Shown: piece after piece, positions 13,201 through 24,900 of the stretch | Position numbering within the stretch: the first letter of the stretch is position 1 | Layout: every line of letters starts with the position of its first letter | NCBI RefSeq assembly: GCF_963662255.1 | Contig: NC_085060.1 | Span: forward strand, 9,983,630 to 10,047,629 | Direction: 5' to 3' | DNA: 64,000 nucleotides | Source: Cinclus cinclus | Lineage: Eukaryota > Chordata > Aves > Passeriformes > Cinclidae | Notes under the pieces: generated by a model | What the model was told of the DNA's origin: nothing | The model's database searches: none | The model's input: the letters and a program-made list of their open reading frames with translations, nothing else | Program-made: the position numbers and the translations under genes

Positions 13201-15616
13201 ACTTGGGTAAAACGTGGCTCTCCACAAGCATTTTCTTCTCCAAAGTACATTTGACCATCCACAAAAATGCATCATTGCAAAATGCTAAATTGCCCACTTG
13301 GGTCTGATCTGTCCACCAGAGCATGGCTGGACTCTGACTGAGGGCATTTGGGGAAGATTTCTGAGCCCACCCACGCTGTCTGGAAACAAAGACCTGCTCT
13401 TGCCACTGCTAGGCTGATTGCAGGCATGTGGTGTGAGGCCCTCATGGCTTTCCTGTGCTGCCTGGGTGGGTTTGCAGTCTGCAGTCAGGCACCCAAACTG
13501 GGATGGCGACTTCATATGGGCAGGGTCTGGGAAGTGCACAGCACTGAATAAAGGGGAGGCTTGAGCTGGGGAGAAACCAGTGTAGGGAGGGAAAGAACAG
13601 AAGAAGGAAGGGCAGTCTGATTTCCTAAGATACTGTCAGTATTGTCCTTGCAGAGCAGCAGATAGGAATAAAGGAGGGGAACCCAACAGCTGTACAGAAA
13701 AAAATGTCGGGAAGAAATCTATCTCCCCAGTTCAATTACAGCTGAGCTTTGGCATTCCTAATTCCCTCCCTGCTTACCTAGCACCTGTCTTTGCACCTCT
13801 TGGATCCTTGCTCCAAACTCTCTAGCCCTCCCATAAGTTTTTCCTACTCCAACCTACTCTTTCTGCTGAAAAGGCACTAAAACCACATGAGATATTCAAG
13901 GTGCTGGAGCAGCATAAATATGGTGGCACAACAGTGTTTCTCTATTTTGTTCCCTATTTCTCTCCTAACAACCCATAACATTCTGTTTGCTTTTCTGCCT
14001 GCCCCTGAGTCTAGCAACTAGGCTGTCACAGAGCTGTCTGCTGTAGACCAGGTCTCACTCCTGCACAGTAACTCTTTGCTTAGACACATCAGGCCAGGTA
14101 GCACATACTCCCCAATGCTACATCCACACATTCTCCATCGTGCTGTCCTTGGCACTGGCTGCACACAGCCTGAGCAGGGCACAATCACCAGGCAAGGATA
14201 TCAGACAGAAGACATCCTCTAGCAATGCCACCACCTGACAGCACCAAATCCCAAAGGCACTGAGCTCCAAAACATCACCAAGGATGAAATAAAATCAACC
14301 CTCTGTACATCCATGTCCATCCAGCTTCTTTCCCCACTTAAGTGTAATACACAAGGTAGCCTCCACACTGGAGACTCTCATCTAAATACAGGATTGCTGT
14401 TGTTCTTAAAGACTTACTACTTTTCAGCCCATACTGTATTTTTCTAATTCTTGACTTATATCTGGAAGTCTCCAAACAGTCACTGGGCTCCAAACAGCAG
14501 CAGCTTGTTTACAGTAAAATCATCAGAAAATCTTAATTCAGGAAATGGGAAAATATTAAGCAATTACCGTTTGTCAAATAAAATACATCTTGAAAACTTT
14601 TTATATAAGATGACCAATCATTTTATGTGTGAATTATGTCCTACTGAAATAAATGAAATTCTGTGTCTACAAAATTAGGCATGACCATGTCCGGTCAATT
14701 GTGCATTACAGTGATTCTCCTTGACTTCTTACAGCAAGAAATGTTGCTATATACTAATTTTGATAAGTTACAGAAATGAGATTAAATTCTACAGTTCATT
14801 TTAAAACATTACAGAAATCTTTTATCTGCTTCTCCTTTCTTCAGATGCCATAACCAAGTGGAAGAATTCAGATACAGTCCATAAATGGATCTTCCCAATC
14901 ACTACCTAAGCACATATGTGACAGCTGACAATTTAGAAATCATTTATCACAACAGAAAGGTGATGGGAAAACATTACTGATACAGCAGTAATGGCAAGAC
15001 CACGTTAAAACAGAAATCCTGTAAGAAATCTCTTTGCACTACAAGAGATGGCCAGTAGTTAGAAAAAAATCATTAAAGCCTAAATTGAAGAAATTGGTTA
15101 AATTTTTCACAGCAAAGCTAACAGATAAAGGTAAACAAAATCACCAACCTTCCAGGGAGAGCCATCCCTTGTACAGAGTGTGGATACCTATCAGCAGTGC
15201 AGGGAAGGCACTGAATTTCACAGGCACACTGCTATACTGGATAATGACTTTATAATCATCCTATCATTTCCATACACCATGCAGACAATACAGTCATGTA
15301 AGTGTCATGATTGCCTAATTGCATGATTATTAGATTAATCCACACAGGCAGCAATTACACTCACACTACAGCTGCCACAGCCCACCCCTGCTGCCAGCAC
15401 CTTGGCTCTGGATCTGCCACGGAGCCTGGGAAAGCAGTGGGTGTGGGAAGCATGGGAATCCCCTCCTCTAATGGTTCTTCAGGACCTGTAGAGGTACTGC
15501 ACTTCCAGATGTTTTGGAATACACCAGAAAGCTGGGATGGCATGTGGTCCATTTGAAGATAGAGACTTTCCTCTACATTTGGGAATTTTCTGCACCTTAA
15601 GAGAGACATTGGCAAC

Positions 15617-15641
15617 ATATACAAATACCGTATTTGTATAT
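15617..15641. repeat. Perfect 11-bp inverted repeat, 3-nt loop
   Basis: ATATACAAATA (15617-15627) is followed by CCG and then its exact reverse complement (15631-15641). The arms are AT-only apart from one C/G pair each, so a weak hairpin or chance palindrome in AT-rich DNA is the simplest reading. Confidence 0.9.
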
Positions 15642-18228
15642 ATACAAAATATCAGCAAAGATTGACTCTTGAACTGACCCCCTCATATCCTTCCAGACGA
15701 GTCCTTTATTCAGAAGCATTCACCAGGTCTGCTCTTTTGTATGACTAAAATATATTCCAGCACTGAGCAAAGACCATGAAGATCTCCTAAGAAAACTAGG
15801 ACAACTTCCTTAAAATTAGGAGAAATTCAAGGTGCATGAGCATTGTAGCACATCCGGGCTGCATTCCAAATGACAAGGACTAAGATAGGGGATTGGGGAA
15901 TTTTATAAAGGTAAAACTTCACTAAGCTTGCTTTTGGGACCCATTTAAATGCGAAACTCAGGGACCACAACCCTGTAGCAACCAGGGAACAGATGCCTAA
16001 TTCATTCCCACTTTTAAAGGCCTTTAAAAAAATCCCTTGGGAATGCACAGCAGTACTTGTCTGAGTGAGAGCACCTCAAGAGCTGCATGTCTGAGCGCTG
16101 CTCAAGGCTGACAAGCACAGCTTGCCTTATTTGCACAGTCCAGGGGATGTGCTTGTTACAGTGAATGCTGTCAGACTGTGCATATTAAAACTCTCCTGAC
16201 TTTAAGCAGAAAACAGAAGGGAAGCAGAAACACTCCTCCTTACCCTGGTGTGTACAGCAGCCATGAAATAGACATCATGATGGCACTGAAAATTCTCTGA
16301 ATTTGATATGAGAGTCCTTTTGACCACTGATAAAAAACAAGGAAACTTTTCAGTCTCTGAAATACAATTCCTATTCCCTCTCCCAAAACATAACTTCTAT
16401 TTTAAGACTCAATTGATCTTTGAAAAGCATAGAAGCTATTTCTTCAGCTGCACCATATATTCCTGTGGCATGTGCATCATAAGCAACCAAATTAACTTGA
16501 TAACAATGCGGTGGGATTTCAAGGGAAAGAAAAGCAAACAACATTGTTACATGAAGAGACATACTTTTTCATAAGATCTCTGCTCACTGGATGAGAACAA
16601 CCGTGCTTCCAGCACACTGTTCTCGCTCATTTAATAACAGGATACAATTTTGGATTGTGCAGAAAACAGAAGTGACAGAAAGCTTGGAAAGTTTTGATTT
16701 TTCTATATGCCTGTTGGAAAGGAAACACTTGAAGAGAACCCCTAGGCTGATTAAAAAATCTGTCACTTGAACATCAAATAAACGTAAATAAAATCAGTTT
16801 TATCTGCCAGTAGAAATATCCCATCTATTTCCATTGTGAATTGCAATAATATCTGGTTTAGGCCTTTTCTGTTTCAGCCACTTTATAAGCTCCTTTCTGC
16901 TTCGGAGATGCAAATATTCTGCACCTGCCAAGGAATATAGCAGAAGTACCTCAAAGTTATGTCAAACTCCCTGCACAGGTGGAACCTGCAGTCCAGAACC
17001 TGAAAACAAGGCATGAAGAAGATCCAATGCTAAGAGGGCATGAAAACCCCAGCTGAAGACTAACCCACAAACACAAAGACCATGGTGAATAGGGGCTCTC
17101 TTAACTATGGACAATATTCAGTAACCTGGAGACAGCTCTGCAATTTCTTCAAAATTAGCACCTATCCTTGAAGCTGCAGGAAGTTCCATCTACCTGAAAC
17201 TGAATGGATTAATAAGGATAAAACCTAAATTCCTAATGCTCTGAAACATGCCCTGTTTTTTTCAAAATCCTCCAATCGTAATAGCTCATTCTGACAAACA
17301 CAGGCTACTTAAGTGCCTAACTTTGAACATCTTGACTTGCAAAACTTAATTCCATAAACACACAAATGCATACGTACCTTCTAGACAGAGGCAGTAATTA
17401 CAGCTGGTAGCTGTGAGGACATTTTACATGTTTCAGTAATAAACCTATCTATCCCTATTAAATATTAATGTACAATCTCTCCCTATTACCTGTTATGTCA
17501 TCAGTCACATCACTTTTAGGAGGAAGGTCAGCAAAAACAACATAATGAGATTTTTGTCTTTTTTTTAAATACAGCCCAAGCAGTTTACAGACGTTAATAA
17601 AACCCCTGACAAGAGAAGCATTATTTATTAACAGGACTGATATACAAGCAGGAAAAGTAGAATGTTTTCCTGCCTTAGATTTGCTCATCTATTGTATAAA
17701 TAACAGAGGATAGGAAGGACAGGGAAAGGAAGGTGAAATGAAAATACACCCTGGTCAATCTCCATGCTGTGATGTCCCAGCCCCTCCATGGGGACTTGGA
17801 GAAACCTCCACTGGAATTTGGTGCCACTCCCAAGGACACCCATGAGCCAGGTAGAGCTGTGGGTAGGAGAGTGCCCAGATAGGGATTCAGATACACCCCA
17901 CAATGCCCCCAACTCCCCCATCTGTATTTGAGAAGACATGCAGAGGCTGCCTTCCAGATCTGCCATAAACCTGAGTATCTTGAGCTGTCATGTTTCTCTT
18001 AATTTCACCATTTATTTCCATGTTTCCCTAAACAAGGAGGATGGCTCTGGCAAGCAAAAGCACATATGATACCCACAGACACTGTGAATCATTAGTAATT
18101 ATTATTTTCATTTTCTGATTTATTAATGCAGTCTGGCACACTGTTCATAAGCTGATTCACTTGACACTCAGACTTCTCTACTTTAAAAAAAAGCCAATTT
18201 GATATAAATTGAGATGTTTCACATAACT

Positions 18229-18251
18229 ATATTTCAGTTAAACTGAAATAT
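18229..18251. repeat. Perfect 11-bp inverted repeat, 1-nt centre
   Basis: ATATTTCAGTT (18229-18239) and AACTGAAATAT (18241-18251) are exact reverse complements around one A. No gene lies beside it, so a terminator or operator role has no support. Confidence 0.9.
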
Positions 18252-18536
18252 GTCCTTTTATGCTTGAAAATTTTGGACTAAGTCCACAAATGTCAAGAAA
18301 ACTCATAGTATTAAGTACACTTCAGTTTCCTTTTCACTAGATGTTTTTGCCCAAATAACTTCCATATAATTCTTTTGAAATTGCTATTTTCCCCTCCTGT
18401 GATAACTTCTGAAAAACACAAAAAAAAAAAATGCTTTCAATCATAAAACACAGGAGAAAATTCCTGTTTTGGAAAGGCAACCATATTTGAGTGCAAACAC
18501 ACACATGTTTTTATATATGTAGTTCATATCACTTTC

Positions 18537-18551
18537 TTTTTTTTTTTTTTT
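18537..18551. repeat. Poly(T) run, 15 nt
   Basis: Uninterrupted T run. On the minus strand it would be a poly(A) run, but the sequence to its right does not resemble a processed transcript or LINE tail. Confidence 0.9.
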
Positions 18552-19424
18552 GTTTTACCTTAGTAATTCAAAACCAGTTTTGACAACAAATTTTGAGTCA
18601 TCTTCGGTGCTTATTACTGGCTTCAATATTCCTTTACTAGGGGATACTGCTCCATTAAATCGGCATCTGCAAGATTGAAGTCTGGGAAAATTCTATCCTA
18701 TTTCATGCTTCATTATGAAAGATTCATACAGCCTTACTCATCATGTTTCTACAGCCATCTACATCAACTTTAGCGTACTAAAATGCTGCATGGTACCAAG
18801 CGACACGCTGGAATGATCAATCAAGTTCACCAGCTTAAACGCTCTGACAGTGATAGGCAATCTTACTTTGGCTAGGGATAAAGACATGTCCTAATCAGCA
18901 CACAAGGGTCATCTTTATTGTGGTAATTAGTATTCACCAACTTGCAGTGCTAAGTACAAAATGTTGAAAAGTGCTCTGGAGGCAGAAGTACAGGAGAGAG
19001 ATTACCCAAAGGCCACAGGCACTGGAAGATGCCTTTGTGCTGGAAGAAGTCCTGCAGTGTTGAGAGCACCACATGCCTGAGTCTGTTTTCTATGGGAACT
19101 GGGTGGTAATATGATTAGTTTCCACCTGACATGTTATTAAATTGCCTCTCACATACATACCTTCCTCTATAAAATCCAACCAAACAAACAGAAAACCACA
19201 CGCCATTCATGTGCGAGACAGACTGAATTTCTTAAGCTGGTATATTGTTTCACCTTGTTTTTCCATTGCATGCAAGATACTTTCAAAGAAACATAAAACA
19301 GGGCTAGAACTAAAAGACAACCCAGACACTGGCCTGTCTGTAAAATCAGGGTTGGGACACTGAATTGCTGATCTTCATTTAACATTGTATACCTCAAAAA
19401 ACATCCTGTAGATGAGTGTACACG

Positions 19425-19648
19425 TACAGGAAAGGTTTAGATTGGATATTAGGAGAAATTTCTTCACTGAAAAGGCTGTCAAACACTGGAACAGGCTGCC
19501 CAAGGGAGTGATTAAGTCACCATCCCTGGAGGTGTTTAAAGACATGTTGATGTGGCACCGTGGACATGGATTAGTGGTGGCCTTGGCTGTGCTAGGTTAA
19601 TGGATGGACTTGATCATCTTCATATTCTTTACTAACCTAAATGAAATG
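19425..19648 (+). mobile_element. CR1 LINE 3' end (5'-truncated copy)
   Basis: The plus strand encodes the last segment of CR1 ORF2: RFRLDIRRNFFTEKAVKHW, then NRLPKGV and SPSLEVFKD. This closely matches the family ending (FRLDIRKNFF...KHWNRLPREVV...SPSLEVFK). It then runs into a CR1-type 3' untranslated end, with GGACTTGATCATCTT at about 19605 and AACCTAAATGA at 19634-19644. The terminal short ATTCTATGATTCTATG-like repeats are decayed. The 5' edge is abrupt near 19425, the usual result of incomplete reverse transcription. The frame stays open to about 19600, so this copy is younger than the remnant at 21545. Confidence 0.87.
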
Positions 19649-21544
19649 TAATACCTAACACTAGGTACTTAAATTTTCAAGCATTTGAGGGACAGTTCCA
19701 TACCAGGCTGAGATTGCTGGAGAAAACAGATTGTTTCCCTACCATGACTACTATTTTTATCACTCATACTATTTCCTGTTTCTGGTCTTACTCCCTTCCA
19801 GCCATCTCCATTTCAATTTATACATTTGTGTTATTATTTTACTGAGAGAAAAATGTCAAGAGACTTTACCAAGGGGCTTCATTTGTATTTGATCATTCCA
19901 TTTAATAGCCCTGTGGGCTAAAACCCAACTGATAAAAATTTTTAATTCATGATGGCAGAGGAGGATGCTAACCCCATGAGCATCAAAAAGAAATGACCAA
20001 GTGTCAAGACAGTTTTCACAGTTCCATTCCTGTCCTTTCAGACCAGTTAAAGCTCTCAGAATTAGGTTAGTCAGTGGTGCAGACTAGTTCTTCTGTTAAC
20101 ACGTCCAATGGATCTGTTGGACACAATGCATCACTCATGCTCCTGGATCCAGTTACTGGAAGTTTAAAACAAGCAAACCAAAGGATGCACAATGAATTCT
20201 TTACACTTGAAAGCTCTTTGTGGGAGAAAAATAATTCTCTATCTTTTTTTTTCCATTTAAAAACAAGTTCACATGGTTAAAACAGATGAGAAGGGAAGGA
20301 TAGGTATTTTCTGCACTATATTATTTGTCCTTCTCACTATCATGACACAGGAAAATTAAAGCGTCTTTGTAGCATTCTCAAACTTGACTAGATAAATCAC
20401 AGGGTAAGCACAGGCTTTTATGATACTCCTCAGAGAACAGTCCCATAAGTTTGGCTGTATCCTCACCTCTTCCTTGGTCTCATTTCAACAAAGGTTCTCT
20501 GCTGAACAAGGAGTCATTCCAGGCCGGCAAAATCAGTGTTGCTGGTGTTAGGAAAACTTTACTTCAACCTTTTTAGTTCTAAGTATCTACTTTTCTTCAC
20601 TTTTCTCTTTTAACTTCAATGATTAGATAAATCTCCACAAACAGCTATCCAGCATCCAAGAAAGGTAAACTGAGGCCCTCTAAGAACATGCTTCAACATG
20701 AGGTGCAAGCAAGTAATTTGAAACACAGAAAAATTTGGCACATTTTGCAAGACTGATCTTGCAAGACATTGACTCTCTGCTTCTACAAGGTTTTGTTTTC
20801 TGCAGAGAACTCAGTCTTTTAACTCAAGCGAGGGGGGTTCTTTCTTGGGAAAAAGTAAAAACCCTATCAGTGGCCAACCATAGCCAGTTCCAACCACAAA
20901 ACACAAAAGAATATGAGAACTTTTACTCTGACTTATTCTTTCATTCATGAAAAAGCCAAGAAAGTATTTTTATTTATATTTATTTATTTATATTACCAGT
21001 CACCTTGCATGCACTTGCTGTAGCTACTAAGGACATTTAAGCTCTGAAGATAAATATAGGAATTATGAACAGTCCACCTTCATTCCCCAAATTAACTGAA
21101 ATGCATTTCCAAAACAACAACAGAATCCTCAAAAATGTGGGTCAAAGAAAATGCATTAAAAAGTTTCACTTAACAACAGCATTTTTCCTTCCAACCGAAT
21201 TCCCAACTTTCATCTTAGGCCATCTTAGTCTCTTCACTCTATTAATAGTTTAATGCATGATAAATAATACATTATTCAAAAGGAACTTGTACTTTCACAT
21301 TGGGTACAATACTTGCAAAGCTACTGGCACTGTCTTCCACTTGATTTCAAGTGACATGCCCAAAGTCTTTGCAAGGAAAAATAAATCTCCCATTCAAAAG
21401 AGATATTGTCTCTGCCCTGTTGAATGCATCTTTTCTTGAAACCAAAGGAAGAAGAAAGGAAAAAAAAGAAATACTCATGTTCAAAATGTACTTCAAAGGG
21501 GAGGAGAGCACATAAAAAAGAATGAGGTGTTCTACTTAATTCAG
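19649..21544. other. Unique AT-rich stretch, no gene recognised
   Basis: No frame above about 71 codons and no recognisable family. Holds a TTTA-type low-complexity run at 20966-20993. Confidence 0.6.
20966..20993. repeat. (TTTA)n-like low-complexity run
   Basis: A short imperfect run of TTTA and TTTATA units (TTTTATTTATATTTATTTAT and following bases). Too degenerate to be a good length marker. Confidence 0.8.
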
Positions 21545-21880
21545 GTCACACTACTTCCAAAAGGACGTAGCAGGATTATAAAAGTTCCAAAGATAGGCTA
21601 CAAAATTGATTAAAGTTGTGCTGATTCTTCTGTATCAGCAGAGACTGAAGATGTTGGGACTTCTTAGATCAGAGAAGCAAAAGCAAAGATAGAGATGACA
21701 TGAAAATAAAGAAGACAATATGATAAAAGGTACAGCAAAGATAGATCAAGGTCTACCATTCAGTCTCTTTCATAAAGGAAGATCAAGGGTACATTCAAGA
21801 CTATCAGAAGACTGCAAAATTGACAGAATGCATTATCCACCTGTGGAACTTCAAGAGTACGTGATATTATCAATGTCAAG
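21545..21880 (+). mobile_element. Ancient CR1-like LINE remnant
   Basis: Weak but ordered similarity to the C-terminal part of a CR1-type ORF2. One frame reads RLKMLGLLRSEKQKQR near 21640-21690 (family: RLKKLGLFSLEKRRLRGD), and the next bases contain in-frame stops. Further on, at about 21835-21860, TTATCCACCTGTGGAACTTC matches the family segment coding for an (I)NLWN(S) motif. The order and spacing fit one element. The many substitutions make it much older than the copies at 9785 and 19425. A chance match is possible, and family assignment would need a profile search. Confidence 0.5.
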
Positions 21881-21956
21881 GGTTCAGGTTGAGTAGAAGT
21901 CCTAGGCACACTGTGAAAGCACAGGTTCCAACAGCATTTTAAAATTTTACTGATTA

Positions 21957-21988
21957 GTGTTGTGATCTGGCAGTGTTGTGATCTGGCC
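21957..21988. repeat. 16-bp tandem duplication
   Basis: GTGTTGTGATCTGGCA is followed directly by the same 16-mer with a final C. This is a recent local duplication just after the CR1-like remnant. Confidence 0.92.
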
Positions 21989-24900
21989 AAATGAAGTATT
22001 TTTCTTAGTTTTCTAGAACAGAAATTTCCTGGTCTGTAATTGTTACAGTGTCAAGAATACTTAATTTTCAGTTTTTCAGTGGCCAAAATGCTTCACTTTT
22101 CCCACAGTCATAAATTGCAATACTGAAGAAACTGAAATAGAACATTCTGATTTTACTAGTGTCCATAATTCCATGACAAAATATCTGTATGACATATTTA
22201 ACTTCTAAAGGTCATGGTGGTCTACAGTAGAGGAAGATAAATTTATAAATACTGGAATTTCAGAAATTAGGCTTCCCATTTCAGCTAGCACCTTTCCATA
22301 AATATTGCAAGTATCAATATTTTCAATGTGCTTTTAGTAGGAAAAAAAAGCCCACCTTGCCAAGAACATAGACTGAAATAGTATCAAACATGAAGTAACT
22401 GCAAACACAAACAAGGAAACAAAGAGGTGCATACAAGCAGCACCTATTTGGCAATGCATCCCTATTACAGGGCTAACATAGTTTCCATGAGATCATCAGA
22501 TATCTCACACTGGAAGACAACCATAAGGAACAGGATACTGCACATTCATTCATCCATTCATTCTGTAAGAGAGCAAAATACACCTTAAGGTGCAAGCCAA
22601 TTTTAAACAATGTATGGGAGTAAACTTTCCCTGTCTCCCACAATTCTCAGTTTACTGAGGGTTCAGACCACTTGTCACCAGGAAAAGAAGGCTTCTTGTG
22701 CCCATGGTGGCTGGGGAAGACTCATCCTCAGCCTGGGGCTGTTCACATGCTGCACTGACTGAGCTCCCCTCCTGCCTGGACAAAAGGACACATTCAGCCA
22801 GGGAGGATTTGGACACACACTGGTGAAGTTGCTTCAGAAAGAGCAGAGACACCTGAGTACCCTGCAGCAGCTCTGAGCTGAAGAGGCTTTGCTCAGGAGA
22901 GAAGACACTCAACTGCAGCAGAGAGGAAGAGGAAGTTTACCCAAAGGACAAGATAAGAGGAGTGCCACAAATATATCACTTTACATCTGTGTTACTATTT
23001 TCCTGTTGCTATGGGAATACTAGAGAAAGTAGTTATCATTGTGTATTCAAAGACCCATCTAAAGTCTAGGTGTGAACAGTATCATTTGTTTGCAGCCTGT
23101 AATTTTCTCTTCCAAGCCGTGTTAAATAGTTTTGTCTGGAGGGAGGGCATGAATAATATTCCCTTCTCTATTCACATGTTAAAATTAGCTAACCTTCTAC
23201 CTTCTCTGGAGAACATCCAAAAAATCTATAGCAATGACAAGCACTAACTTATCAGGGTAAAACAGATCTTTTTTCCATACAATTAAAATTAACACACTAA
23301 CTGGAATACTCTTCATAGAGCTGATGCTATCATGCATTCTATCATGAGGCCATCTACAAAATTAATTCCATCATATTTAACTTGAGTGTTGAGGACCAGG
23401 CTTCAAAGCACTTTAGAGGAAATGGCTTTGAAAATTTTAGTAATGATTACAAGCAAAGTCTAGAAGTCCCTTCCTCAGCCTAATTAAACAACATTGCCTG
23501 CATTCTCTGAGACAGGATCAGTGACAGAAGTCAACAGAGGTATGTACCAAAAGTTTTATATCAGTTGTATCAAGACAAAAGAGGGAAACAAAATACAAAG
23601 GATACACTGGGCTGTGTTTGCATACTCATGTGAAAGCTCTTCAATTCAACCTGAAAGAAAATAAAGCTCCTCATGTTTACTCAGTTGCTGGCAGGAATAA
23701 GCAGGACTTGAAGAACAAGCTGAGCACCACGAAAATGCTACCAACGCTCTGTGTATTTCAATTAAGTGCTTAACATTCTGACTGAAGACTTCAATCACAC
23801 AGGAGTAAGTGTGCATACCTAGTGAGTGATTGCATTGCTGCTCACTCATCTTCAAAAATTAAGCTCTCCTTCCATATTCTCAGAGCTAAACCCTGTGAGG
23901 TTCAAGAGAGCAGTCAGTCCCTGTTCTGAGAGTGTTTTCTACACAGTTTATGTACAACAACAACAAAACAGAAAAGCTAACAAAATGAAGAAAATGCATA
24001 TATTTAGTCTCTAGGCTGTTTTCACTGAGCAATGAACAAGAGTTTGCAACCCAAGCTAAGTATCAACTGGAGACAGTTTCATGGCATCAGGGAAGGGCTG
24101 CACAGAAAGCTTCAAAGCAGCAGGTTTCCCAGAGTAATGGCTTAGTTACAAATTCTGAATTATTTCTCCCAAGCTGCAAGGGCCATTTCAGGAATTACTC
24201 CTAGAAATCTTGACAGGATTCAACCATAATCAAAGAGATTCAGCATTCAGACTGATAGCAATGTGGACAGGGAGTTACTTAGTGTGCTTCCATTTCTATC
24301 AATCTTACACAAGGCTCACAAAGATCAAAAGAGTCCACCTGACCTGAAAAAATTCTGAATCAGCCCCCTAAGTGCCTGTTAAGAATACTCCAATGACACA
24401 ACTCACATTGTTGATTACTCAAAAGTAAATATATGAAGCTCTAAGTAGGCATATAAAGATACGGAAGTGATAGCAATGAGAAAGGCTGTTTCCCCGGGAA
24501 GCCAGAGAAAGAACTCTTAACAAAATGCCACTTCAAAATCAGAAACATTCAGCTCAGCACGATCTTCTCTTGGCAGAGGTCATCATGTATTGCGATGAAT
24601 AAAAAAACATGGTAAAATGTGTCCCAGATTTAGATGAAGACTTGATTCTACTTGTAGAAGAAGGAGCTAGAAGTATTTGCTGCTACCCCAAAACCTGTAG
24701 CAGCAGTTAGAAAGGGCTGACTAAAATTCAGATACTATAATCAAGGTTTGTAAAATGTAGAGCTACGTAATTCATAAACAGATTGCCACACAAAATAGCA
24801 TTAAAGACCTTGTTTATGCAAAAGCAAAGACACACAGAATGGGTGCTCAGGGTATGTACCAAGCCCTGCTTCCCTGCACTGGTGCAGAGAGGCATTTCAA

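Larger units (their letters stand above)
10241..19424. other. Unique non-coding stretch, no gene recognised
   Basis: No reading frame above about 95 codons and no recognisable repeat. There are short A/T runs near 11304-11330 (A-rich, with CAACAAACAAC), 18420-18431 and 18537-18551, and two hairpins listed separately. Homopolymer-rich, CpG-poor composition fits intron or intergenic DNA. Confidence 0.6.

Noticed and set aside
16196..16300. Short minus-strand interval near 16254-16298 ending at a GTAAGG donor, with a hydrophobic translation
   Set aside because: Two competing acceptors and two frames fit equally well, and it is under 60 bp. Chance is the simpler explanation.
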